A DNA stretch of 25,759 nucleotides from a virus, in the IMG/VR virus record IMGVR_UViG_3300046011_002513, positions 1-25,759 of that record. One strand, 5' to 3'. The notes beneath the pieces are model-generated. The model did no database searches. It was given only the letters and a program-made list of their open reading frames with translations, and was not told where the DNA came from. The position numbers and the translations under genes were made by a program. Shown here piece by piece: positions 8,333 to 15,348 of the stretch. Every line of letters starts with the position of its first letter. Positions within the stretch are counted from its first letter, which is position 1.

Positions 8333-9301
8333 ATGCTAAGCAAGCAAGAAAAAGACCTTATTGAAAAGGTTGTTTCTGGTGGTGGAGCTACTGGCCAGTC
8401 AATGACAGCTGATCCTACTGGTTCTGTTGCACAGGCACCAGGCAATTCAAAGAAGCAAGGCGATTCTATGCCTAAGTCACAAAATCCCGCAGGAACCGGT
8501 GTCGAAGAAACCGATCCTGAAAATAACGTTAAGCCAACTGGCGACATGTCAGCGCAAAACAAGGCATCTGTAGCAATGAAAGGTTCTGCAGTGAAAGAAG
8601 ATCTCGCAGGTATTTTCGGAGACTCATTGACCGAAGAGCAACTAGAAAAAGCATCTGCATTGTTTGAAGCAGCAATCGCAATCAAAGTTGCACAAATCGA
8701 AGAAGATTACGCAGTAGCACTTGATGAAGAAGTTGCAGATGTCAAAGCGGCATTGACTGAACAAGTCGATCAGTATTTGTCATTCGTTGCTGAAGAGTGG
8801 ATTGCAGAAAACGAAGTTGCAATTGAATCTTCATTGAAGAACGAATTGACCGAAGAATTCATCGAAGGCCTAAAGAACCTATTCGCTGAGCACTACATTG
8901 ATGTTCCTTCTGACAAGATCGACGTTCTAGAATCATTGGCGTCAGAAGTCGAAGAACTCAAATCACAACTAAACAATGAGATCAATGAAAAGATTGAACT
9001 CAAGAATACCATCAACTCATATTCATTGAAGGACACCTTTGCAGAAGTTTCTGAAGGTCTAACATTGACTCAAGTTGAAAAGTTCCGTGTAATCGCAGAG
9101 AGCCTAGAATTCAATGGCGACCTAGATTCATACAAGGGCAAACTAGAAACTATCAAAGAGAACTATTTCTCTGGTAAACCAGTCGCTACTTCAAACATTC
9201 TAACCGAAGAATTTGAAAGTGACAGCTCATCTGCAGCACCTGCTGTAACTGGCGAGATGGGTAAATACGTATCAGCTATTTCAAGAACGCTTAAGAAATA
9301 A
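8333..9301 (+). CDS. 22: Prohead scaffold (core) protein (gp22-like)
   Basis: This is the main scaffold protein that shapes the prohead and is later degraded by the gp21 protease. The 322-residue protein is acidic and largely helical, with probable coiled coil around residues 195-225 (LESLASEVEELKSQLNNEIN). Residues 15-85 form a disordered Gly/Pro/Ser-rich part. The C-terminus GEMGKYVSAISRTLKK is typical of the gp22 end. Many L-x-E motifs (LTE near residues 100, 140 and 169, and NILTE near 283) fit destruction by the protease. AGGAG at 8321-8325 supports the start. It lies between the protease and capsid genes, each of the two having its own late box. Confidence 0.9.
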   Translation: MLSKQEKDLIEKVVSGGGATGQSMTADPTGSVAQAPGNSKKQGDSMPKSQNPAGTGVEETDPENNVKPTGDMSAQNKASVAMKGSAVKEDLAGIFGDSLTEEQLEKASALFEAAIAIKVAQIEEDYAVALDEEVADVKAALTEQVDQYLSFVAEEWIAENEVAIESSLKNELTEEFIEGLKNLFAEHYIDVPSDKIDVLESLASEVEELKSQLNNEINEKIELKNTINSYSLKDTFAEVSEGLTLTQVEKFRVIAESLEFNGDLDSYKGKLETIKENYFSGKPVATSNILTEEFESDSSSAAPAVTGEMGKYVSAISRTLKK

Positions 9302-9306
9302 TTTGA

Positions 9307-9314
9307 TATAAATA
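9307..9314 (+). promoter_or_regulatory. Late promoter upstream of gene 23 (TATAAATA)
   Basis: An exact TATAAATA box begins 6 bases after the scaffold stop codon and ends 36 bases before the capsid ATG, as expected for the most abundant virion protein. Confidence 0.82.
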
Positions 9315-9350
9315 AAACTATCAAGAAAACCGAAAGGGAGTTAAAACAAC

Positions 9351-10700
9351 ATGAATATGTTAGCTGAGGAAATCTCAAAGAAGTGGGCACCTGTGCTTGA
9401 ACACACAGAACTCACACCTATCAAAGACGCTCACCGTAGAGCAGTTACCGCTCAACTTCTAGAAAACACTGAGCGTGAACTTCGCGTTACTGCAGGCTAC
9501 AACCAGCAACTAAACGAAGCAGGCATTCCTGTAAACGCAATGGGCGGTTCATCTTCTGATGCATCTACCGGCGCAATCGACACTTTCGACCCAGTGCTTA
9601 TCTCATTGGTTCGTCGTGCGATGCCTAACCTAATCGCATACGACATCTGCGGCGTTCAGCCAATGACTGGTCCTACTGGACTTATCTTCGCTATGCGTTC
9701 ACGTTATGCAAACCAGACCCACACTGAAACCTTCTACAACGAAGTTAACACTGCGTTCTCTACTGTTGCTTCTGGTGCAAACACCATCGGTAACAAGCAC
9801 GTAGGTCAGTTCCCTGGCGATTCTAACACCACTGCACTTTCTGCTGTCAACACCTACAACTACGGTGCTGGTATGTCAACTGCACAAGCAGAAGCACTTG
9901 GTACTGATTCTAATGCTGCTTTCGCAGAAATGGCATTCTCAATCGAGAAGGTCACTGTCACTGCAAAGAGCCGTGCATTGAAAGCAGAATACACCATGGA
10001 ACTCGCACAAGACTTGAAGGCAGTTCATGGTCTTGACGCAGAGTCAGAACTATCTAACATTCTTTCTGCTGAAATTCTTGCAGAAATCAACCGTGAAGTA
10101 GTTCGCACAATCAACCTAACCGCAGTTGCAGGCGCACAAGACAATACCACAGCAGCTGGTATCTTCGACCTTGACACCGACTCAAATGGTCGTTGGTCAG
10201 TTGAAAAGTTCAAGGGCTTGATGTTCCAACTAGAGCGTGAAGCGAACCAGATCGCTAAGCAAACTCGTCGTGGTAAGGGTAACATCCTACTCTGCTCTTC
10301 TGACGTTGCATCAGCACTTCAGATGGCAGGCGTGTTGGATTACACACCAGCTCTAAACAGCAACAACCTACAAGTTGACGATACTGGAGCAACCTTCGCA
10401 GGTGTTCTAAACGGTCGTCTACGTGTTTACATCGACCCATATGCAATCGGTGGTAACTATGCAACAGTAGGCTACAAGGGTTCTAGCGCATTCGACGCTG
10501 GTCTCTTCTACTGCCCATACGTTCCGCTACAAATGGTTCGTGCAGTCGATCCTGCAAGCTTCCAGCCAAAGATCGGCTTCAAGACACGTTATGGCATGGT
10601 TGCAAACCCATTTGCACAAGGTGCTAACGTTGGTTCAGGCGCATTGACTTTCAATACAAACGTCTACTACCGTCGTTTGATCGTCAACAACCTAATGTAA
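9351..10700 (+). CDS. 23: Major capsid protein precursor (gp23-like)
   Basis: This is the main shell protein of the head, with an HK97-type fold. The 449 residues are shorter than T4 gp23 (521), in the range of cyanophage-type versions. The signature VRRAMPNLIAYDICGVQPM followed by GPTGLIFAMRSRY (about residues 86-118) is decisive. The C-terminal FKTRYGMVANPFA is also typical. An N-terminal propeptide is likely: QQLNE|A at residues 52-57 fits the L/I-x-E protease rule and corresponds to the T4 site near residue 65. AGGGAG at 9335-9340 precedes the ATG. Codons here look more uniform than in neighbouring genes, as expected for very high expression. A terminator follows 31 bases later. Confidence 0.97.
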   Translation: MNMLAEEISKKWAPVLEHTELTPIKDAHRRAVTAQLLENTERELRVTAGYNQQLNEAGIPVNAMGGSSSDASTGAIDTFDPVLISLVRRAMPNLIAYDICGVQPMTGPTGLIFAMRSRYANQTHTETFYNEVNTAFSTVASGANTIGNKHVGQFPGDSNTTALSAVNTYNYGAGMSTAQAEALGTDSNAAFAEMAFSIEKVTVTAKSRALKAEYTMELAQDLKAVHGLDAESELSNILSAEILAEINREVVRTINLTAVAGAQDNTTAAGIFDLDTDSNGRWSVEKFKGLMFQLEREANQIAKQTRRGKGNILLCSSDVASALQMAGVLDYTPALNSNNLQVDDTGATFAGVLNGRLRVYIDPYAIGGNYATVGYKGSSAFDAGLFYCPYVPLQMVRAVDPASFQPKIGFKTRYGMVANPFAQGANVGSGALTFNTNVYYRRLIVNNLM

Positions 10701-10708
10701 TAAAAAGA

Positions 10709-10723
10709 TTCGGGAATACCGAA
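10709..10723. other. Short hairpin just after gene 23
   Basis: TTCGG and CCGAA form a 5-base-pair stem around GAATA. It stands directly ahead of the gene 23 terminator and may add to 3' end structure or message stability. It is weak on its own. Confidence 0.4.
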
Positions 10724-10731
10724 CTTACTAG

Positions 10732-10757
10732 GCGAGGGAGAAATCCCTCGCTTTTTT
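10732..10757 (+). terminator. Intrinsic terminator after gene 23
   Basis: GCGAGGGA (10732-10739) pairs with TCCCTCGC (10744-10751) around a GAAA tetraloop, followed by TTTTTT. This ends the capsid transcript before the gp3-like gene. Confidence 0.9.
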
Positions 10758-10761
10758 CGTT

Positions 10762-10769
10762 CATAAATA
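10762..10769 (+). promoter_or_regulatory. Possible late promoter upstream of the gp3-like gene (CATAAATA)
   Basis: CATAAATA differs at one base from the T4 late box. It lies after the gene 23 terminator and 20 bases before the next ATG, so it is well placed to restart late transcription. A ribosome site AAGGAG follows at 10776-10781. Confidence 0.5.
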
Positions 10770-10789
10770 TTGTCAAAGGAGATATCATC

Positions 10790-11314
10790 ATGAGTGTTTT
10801 AGATTACACCCCTACGAATAAAAACTTCTTATCACCGTTAGGTTTCAAGTTCTATATACAGAAATTGCCTAATGTGAACTTCTTTGTTCAAAAAGCGACT
10901 ATACCTGGGTTGGCAATGGGTGGAACTCCTATGGCAGCAAACCCGATGGTTTCTATTCCATATTCAGGTGAACATCTACAGTATAATGAATTTCAACTGA
11001 CTTTCAGAATTGATGAAGATATGAAAAATTATCTCGAGATTCACAATTGGTTGCGTGGGTTGGGTTTTCCAGAAGATTTTTCTGAATACAGAGCAATACA
11101 AAATGAGGATCAATTTCTCGGCGGCGGGTTGAAAACTAGTGCAACTTTTATCATAACTAGTAATGGCAAATCACCGAACATTGAATGCGTGTTTGAAGAT
11201 ATATTCCCTATTTCATTATCAGACGTTGTGTTCAATACCACTGACGAAACTGTGAACTATATTGAAGCAACTGCAACGTTCAGATACACGCAATATAAAA
11301 TTTCTGCCTTGTAA
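10790..11314 (+). CDS. 3: Tail completion / tube-like protein (probably gp3-like)
   Basis: This 174-residue protein starts YTPTNKNFLSPLGFKFYIQK, followed by FFVQKATIPGLAMG. The middle part is LQYNEFQLTFRIDEDMKNYL with EIHNWLRGLGFP, and the end is ATATFRYTQYKI. This pattern is shared by tube-fold proteins of T4-like phages. The position after gene 23 and before uvsY is where marine T4-like phages carry gene 3, the tail completion and sheath stabiliser protein, and the length equals T4 gp3 (about 176). The alternative is a second gp19-like tube protein. I cannot separate these by eye, so the symbol is tentative. It has its own possible late box. Confidence 0.65.
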   Translation: MSVLDYTPTNKNFLSPLGFKFYIQKLPNVNFFVQKATIPGLAMGGTPMAANPMVSIPYSGEHLQYNEFQLTFRIDEDMKNYLEIHNWLRGLGFPEDFSEYRAIQNEDQFLGGGLKTSATFIITSNGKSPNIECVFEDIFPISLSDVVFNTTDETVNYIEATATFRYTQYKISAL

Positions 11315-11336
11315 TTTCAAATAGTTATGTTATAAT
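11309..11336 (+). promoter_or_regulatory. Sigma-70-type promoter for uvsY
   Basis: TTGTAA (11309-11314, the last codon and stop of the preceding gene) is separated by 16 bases from a perfect TATAAT (11331-11336). The uvsY ATG follows 25 bases later. This is the first host-type promoter after the late structural block. Confidence 0.65.
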
Positions 11337-11361
11337 AACTTCTCAACACTAGGAGTTATAG

Positions 11362-11796
11362 ATGAAGTTAGAACGTATTTTTGAAGAATGGGAAAAAGAT
11401 TCTGAGTTCGACAAAACCGAATTAGGTGACGAATCTCTAAAGGTTGCAAAACTGCATCATAAGTATTATAGAATGCTAACACAAGAACGCATCACTAGAA
11501 GGCAACTTGAAGCAGACCTCAAAATTCTAAAACTCGAAAAACACGAATTTTACACTCAAGGTCCATCAAAAGAAAGCATGGATCGCGGATGGGTTATGCC
11601 GCCCATCGGTAAAGTGATCAAATCCGAAGTCGGCAATTATATGGACGCTGACAGAGACATTATCGACATTTCACTTAAAATTGGCATACAATCAGAAAAG
11701 ATAGATTTCTTAGAATCAATAATAAAGACACTCCTCAATCGTGGATACAACATTCGTGCTGCAATCGACTGGGAGAAATTCAAAATGGGTGCATGA
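11362..11796 (+). CDS. uvsY: Recombination mediator UvsY
   Basis: UvsY loads the UvsX recombinase on single-stranded DNA coated with gp32. The 144 residues match T4 UvsY (137). The protein is charged and helical, with a MKLERIFEEWEKDSEFD start, a central YYRMLTQERITRRQLEADL helix, and a C-terminal DFLESIIKTLLNRGYNIRAA segment, which parallels the T4 ending (SRGFAI...). AGGAG at 11351-11355 lies 6 bases before the ATG. The stop overlaps the uvsW start in ATGATG, so the two are translationally coupled. The neighbours uvsW, 55, 47 and 46 support the call. Confidence 0.88.
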   Translation: MKLERIFEEWEKDSEFDKTELGDESLKVAKLHHKYYRMLTQERITRRQLEADLKILKLEKHEFYTQGPSKESMDRGWVMPPIGKVIKSEVGNYMDADRDIIDISLKIGIQSEKIDFLESIIKTLLNRGYNIRAAIDWEKFKMGA

Positions 11797-13232
11797 TGAA
11801 AATATTAAAATACAATGACGTTTATATGAAAATTGATTGTGAAGCTGATGTTGCATATGAACTATCAGAGTATTTTACATTTTTCGTCCCAGGATACAAA
11901 TTCATGCCTGCCTACAAAAATAAAATGTGGGACGGCAAAATTCGTTTGTTCAATCCTATAACCAAACTAGTATATGCAGGTGTCATCAATCACATCATAA
12001 AATTTTGTAAAGAAAGAGAATATGATTTAGAAATTTGTGATGATTATACTGCAAATGCGTTTTCGTTAATTGAGTCGAAAGAATTTATAGAATCGTTAGA
12101 GGCACCAAGTCACATTGAAATTCGTGATTATCAAGTGTCTGCGGTTGCTCATTGTATTAGAGATAACAGAGCACTCATGGTGTCGCCGACTGCATCAGGT
12201 AAGTCGTTCATCATTTATTGTTTGATGCGATACTACAATAGAAGAACACTGATCGTAGTTCCTACAACTACACTTGTGCATCAAATGACTAGCGACTTTG
12301 CGTCATATGGGTATGACACAGATTCATATGTGCATAAAATCTTTTCAGGTCAAGAGAAAGACACGGGACAGCAGGTCGTTATCACTACTTGGCAGTCTAT
12401 TTACAAACTTCCGAAGAAATGGTTTGAAAACTTCGACGTTGTATTTGGAGATGAAGCACATACCTTCAAAGCAAAATCATTAACAGACATTATGACTAAA
12501 CTCGAGACATGCAAATATCGTTTCGGGTTCACGGGAACGCTGGATGGAACAGAAACACACAAACTTGTGCTTGAAGGTTTGTTCGGTCCGGTGCGTAATG
12601 TCATCACGACTTCAGAATTAATGGAACAAAAACATGTCAGTGAATTGAGAATCAAAGCATTAGTTTTGAAATATTCTGATGAAGTTCGTAAACTTATGAA
12701 AGGTAAGACATATCAAGAAGAAATGGATTATCTCGTAACCAAAGAAGCGAGAAACAAGTTCATACGAAATCTTGCGTTGTCTCTTGATGGACACACATTA
12801 CTTTTGTTCCAATATGTTGACAAACATGGAAAAGTGTTGTATGATATGTTAAAGACATCGGATAAACCCGTATATTTTGTGCATGGCGGTGTTGATGGTG
12901 AAGAACGTGATAGAATCAGAAAAGAAGTTATCAATTCAGATTCAAGTTTAATCATCGCATCTTACGGAACATTCTCTACGGGTATTAATATACCGAACAT
13001 CGAAAACATAATCTTTGCGAGTCCTTCTAAATCTAGAATCCGCAACCTACAAAGTATCGGTCGTGGTTTAAGGAAATCAGAAGGCAAAGACATGGCGACG
13101 TTGTTTGACATTGCAGATGACTTGACATGGAAATCATATAAAAATCACACAATAGGTCACTTCGTAGAACGTATTAAAATATACAATGACGAAAAATTCA
13201 ACTACAAAATTTATTATGTGGAGTTAAAATGA
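11793..13232 (+). CDS. uvsW: Recombination DNA/RNA helicase UvsW
   Basis: UvsW is a superfamily 2 helicase that migrates branched DNA, unwinds R-loops and helps the switch from origin to recombination-dependent replication. The 479 residues compare with 503 in T4. The N-terminal region (to about residue 100) fits the UvsW DNA-binding part (VPGYKFMPAYKNKMWDGKIR). Helicase motifs are IEIRDYQ (about 108-114), SPTASGKS Walker A (131-138), GDEAH (219-223), FTGTLDG (246-252) and SIGRGLR motif VI (421-427). The start is ATG 11793 or 11796 within the overlap with uvsY. The stop overlaps the next start (ATGA). A sigma-70-type promoter lies inside the gene at 12818-12846. Confidence 0.95.
   Translation: MMKILKYNDVYMKIDCEADVAYELSEYFTFFVPGYKFMPAYKNKMWDGKIRLFNPITKLVYAGVINHIIKFCKEREYDLEICDDYTANAFSLIESKEFIESLEAPSHIEIRDYQVSAVAHCIRDNRALMVSPTASGKSFIIYCLMRYYNRRTLIVVPTTTLVHQMTSDFASYGYDTDSYVHKIFSGQEKDTGQQVVITTWQSIYKLPKKWFENFDVVFGDEAHTFKAKSLTDIMTKLETCKYRFGFTGTLDGTETHKLVLEGLFGPVRNVITTSELMEQKHVSELRIKALVLKYSDEVRKLMKGKTYQEEMDYLVTKEARNKFIRNLALSLDGHTLLLFQYVDKHGKVLYDMLKTSDKPVYFVHGGVDGEERDRIRKEVINSDSSLIIASYGTFSTGINIPNIENIIFASPSKSRIRNLQSIGRGLRKSEGKDMATLFDIADDLTWKSYKNHTIGHFVERIKIYNDEKFNYKIYYVELK
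12818..12846 (+). promoter_or_regulatory. Intragenic sigma-70-type promoter in uvsW
   Basis: TTGACA, 17 bases, then TATGAT: 11 of 12 consensus positions with ideal spacing. It lies in the second half of uvsW, about 380 bases before the next gene, and could feed that gene and gp55. Confidence 0.5.
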
Positions 13233-13645
13233 AACTCAGAGTGTATCACGCAAAACTTGTTAACGGTGAAGATATTCTAGGATATTATGACGGTGAAATG
13301 GGTGACTCAGGTCATCGGTTTTATGACCCGATGGTTATCGAGGAAAGAACAAACCCGAACACGGGAAACGCCGTCATGGTATTAAATCAATACGCACCTT
13401 ACGGAGTTAGGGAAGAAATTCTTCTTCCCGCTTTGCATGTGCTGTTTGTAACACCTGTTTCGGAAGAATACGAGAATTATTATCGCATTTCTAAAACATA
13501 CAACAAAAAGTATATCTATCCTGCTCAACTGAAAGAGATGAAAAAAGTGACTGAAGCGATGGAAGAAGTGCTATTTAATAAAGAATCTAAAACTAAATTA
13601 GTTAGAATCAGAGCACCTAAGAGTTCTAATTCATCATTTCATTAA
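13229..13645 (+). CDS. Small protein of unknown function between uvsW and 55, possibly Sm-like
   Basis: No firm function can be given. The 138-residue protein starts MKLRVYHAKLVNGEDILGYY, where VNGEDILG resembles the first strands of Sm-like barrels. It continues with HRFYDPMVIEERT, VMVLNQYAPYGVREEILLPALHVLFVTP and a charged helical C-terminus ending in a Ser-rich tail. Small proteins with a (L/V)..GE.(V/I)(I/L)..., YPW/YAP-like, LP...V..V.P pattern occur at this position in other T4-like phages, from memory. An Sm-like fold and RNA binding are inference only. It overlaps uvsW by 4 bases, and gp55 follows after 31 bases. Confidence 0.6.
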   Translation: MKLRVYHAKLVNGEDILGYYDGEMGDSGHRFYDPMVIEERTNPNTGNAVMVLNQYAPYGVREEILLPALHVLFVTPVSEEYENYYRISKTYNKKYIYPAQLKEMKKVTEAMEEVLFNKESKTKLVRIRAPKSSNSSFH

Positions 13646-13676
13646 CCACATAGTGATTATACAGGAGCCCTACATC

Positions 13677-14252
13677 ATGTCAACCAAAAAACGTGTCAGA
13701 AATCATTATGTCAATAACAAACTGTTGCTCGAAGAAATGATCAAGTATCGTGAAAAGGTTTTGGCGTCAAAAGAAAACGGCACCCAGAAACCTCAGATTA
13801 CAAACTTCATCGGTCAATGTTTGATGTTGATTGCTCAACGTGTTTCACACAAACCGAACTTCTCAAACTACTCCTATAGAGAAGAAATGATTTCTGATGG
13901 GATTGAAAATTGCATCATGTATATTGACAACTTCGATCCTGCGAAATCTTCTAATCCGTTTGCATACTTTACTCAAATCATACATTTTGCGTTCATTCGA
14001 CGTATTCAAAAAGAAAAGAAACAACAATACATCAAGATCAAAAACATGCAAAATAGTTTTGTATTCAGTGAGTTGCAAGATTCACTAGCACATGATAATG
14101 ATGGTGGGGGTATGAACAGTAACTTCTTTGATAACGAAATCACTAGCGAGTTCGTGCGTTCATTCGAATCTAGTTTAGAGAAAAAGAAAACGGCAGCAGC
14201 AGCGAAGCAAGGTGTAGAGAAGTTCATGAACCCGGTTGACGAAACAGAATAA
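13677..14252 (+). CDS. 55: Late-promoter sigma factor (gp55-like)
   Basis: Gp55 replaces the host sigma factor on RNA polymerase and recognises TATAAATA-type late boxes, several of which are in this window. The 191 residues match T4 gp55 (185). A sigma region 2 core is visible: YREEMISDGIENCIMYIDNFDP followed by NPFAYFTQIIHFAFIRRIQKEKKQQ. The C-terminal tail has LEKKKTAAAAKQGVEKFMNP; in T4 the extreme C-terminus of gp55 binds the sliding clamp. ATG 13677 is chosen because AGGAG (13663-13667) lies 9 bases upstream; an in-frame GTG at 13653 is less likely. Confidence 0.92.
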   Translation: MSTKKRVRNHYVNNKLLLEEMIKYREKVLASKENGTQKPQITNFIGQCLMLIAQRVSHKPNFSNYSYREEMISDGIENCIMYIDNFDPAKSSNPFAYFTQIIHFAFIRRIQKEKKQQYIKIKNMQNSFVFSELQDSLAHDNDGGGMNSNFFDNEITSEFVRSFESSLEKKKTAAAAKQGVEKFMNPVDETE

Positions 14253-14263
14253 CATGTTATGAT
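14236..14263 (+). promoter_or_regulatory. Sigma-70-type promoter for genes 47-46
   Basis: TTGACG (in the end of gene 55), 16 bases, then TATGAT (14258-14263): 10 of 12 consensus positions. It ends 26 bases before the gene 47 ATG, with AGGAG at 14280-14284 in between, so it is well placed. Confidence 0.68.
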
Positions 14264-14289
14264 GTGTCAAACTAGGTATAGGAGTTTCA

Positions 14290-15348
14290 ATGAAAATTGC
14301 TTTAATAACAGACACTCACTGGGGTATCCGTGGGGACGTTGTGGCGTTCCACGATTATTTCAAGCGATCTGTTGACGAGTTCTTCCTTCCGGAACTCAGA
14401 AAAAGAAATATTAAACAAATTGTGCATTTGGGTGACTTGGTTGATCGTCGTAAGTTCATCAACTATATGACCGCCCATAGGTTGCGTAAAGATTTCCTAG
14501 AGCCTGTCAACAACGAATTTCAGTTGGACATTATCATCGGGAATCATGACACTTACTATAAAAACACGAATGAACTAAACGCCTTGCGTGAAATCGTCAT
14601 GGGTAAGTATAACAACATCAACGTTTACAGTAATTCCCATGTGAGAGATTTTGATGGTGTTGAGGTGCTGTATGTTCCGTGGATTTGTGACGATAACTCT
14701 AAGCAAACAATCGAAATGATTGAAGCAACCAATGCACAGATATGCTTTGGTCACCTCGAACTTACAGGTTTCGAAATGTATAAAGGTCATATGTCCGACC
14801 ATGGTCATGGGCATGAACTGTTCGATAAGTTTGACGTTGTTTGCAGTGGTCATTATCATCACAAATCTGATAACAAAAACATCCATTACCTCGGTGCGTT
14901 TGCAGAGTTTACATGGACAGATTATGACGACCCTAGAGGGTTCCATGTATTCGACACTGAAACCCGTGAACTAGAGTTCATTCAAAATCCTTTCAAAATG
15001 TTTTTGAAGATATGGTATGACGATATAAACAAAAACATTGACGAAGTAATACTACATAATCACGATGTAAAGGGTAAAATCGTCAAAATCATTGTGAAGA
15101 ACAAAACAAACCCATATTGGTTTGACTTGTTCATCGACAAAATTGAAAACAATGCTCCGATGGACATGCAGGTAATTGAAGATAACTTGCAATTAGATTT
15201 GGAGAATGATGACGTTGTTAGTGAAGCAGAAGATACGATTTCTATTTTCAAAAACTACATTGGTCAACTCAATTTAGAGGGAACCAAGAAAGAAAAACTT
15301 GAAAAGACAATCGTTGAACTATATCAAGAGGCAATCGCTATTCTATGA
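14290..15348 (+). CDS. 47: Recombination endonuclease subunit gp47 (Mre11/SbcD-like)
   Basis: This is the nuclease subunit of the gp46/47 complex that resects DNA ends for recombination and degrades host DNA. The 352 residues fit T4 gp47 (339). All metallophosphoesterase motifs are present: DTHWG (Asp8, His10), HLGDLVDRR (46-54), IIGNHD (82-87), FGHLELTG and SGHYHHK. The gene starts with its own sigma-70-type promoter and AGGAG. Its stop overlaps the gp46 start by 4 bases, giving coupled synthesis of the two subunits. A further promoter-like pair (TTGACG-N17-TATCAT, 14831-14859) lies inside the gene. Confidence 0.97.
   Translation: MKIALITDTHWGIRGDVVAFHDYFKRSVDEFFLPELRKRNIKQIVHLGDLVDRRKFINYMTAHRLRKDFLEPVNNEFQLDIIIGNHDTYYKNTNELNALREIVMGKYNNINVYSNSHVRDFDGVEVLYVPWICDDNSKQTIEMIEATNAQICFGHLELTGFEMYKGHMSDHGHGHELFDKFDVVCSGHYHHKSDNKNIHYLGAFAEFTWTDYDDPRGFHVFDTETRELEFIQNPFKMFLKIWYDDINKNIDEVILHNHDVKGKIVKIIVKNKTNPYWFDLFIDKIENNAPMDMQVIEDNLQLDLENDDVVSEAEDTISIFKNYIGQLNLEGTKKEKLEKTIVELYQEAIAIL
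14831..14859 (+). promoter_or_regulatory. Weak intragenic sigma-70-like site in gene 47
   Basis: TTGACG, 17 bases, TATCAT: 10 of 12 consensus positions. It sits 486 bases before gene 46. It could be chance, and is listed because the same layout recurs nearby. Confidence 0.3.

Noticed and set aside
8311-8685. 124-codon - strand frame over the scaffold start
   Set aside because: Antisense to gp22 and its late promoter, with no ribosome site; a shadow frame.
9065-9093. TTGACT-N17-TGTAAT in the scaffold gene
   Set aside because: The key A of the -10 box is missing and the gene ahead already has an exact late box.
14006-14227. - strand frame within gene 55
   Set aside because: Antisense to the sigma factor with no start signals.
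14575-14946. 123-codon - strand frame inside gene 47
   Set aside because: It covers conserved nuclease motifs of gp47 on the other strand and has no support of its own.
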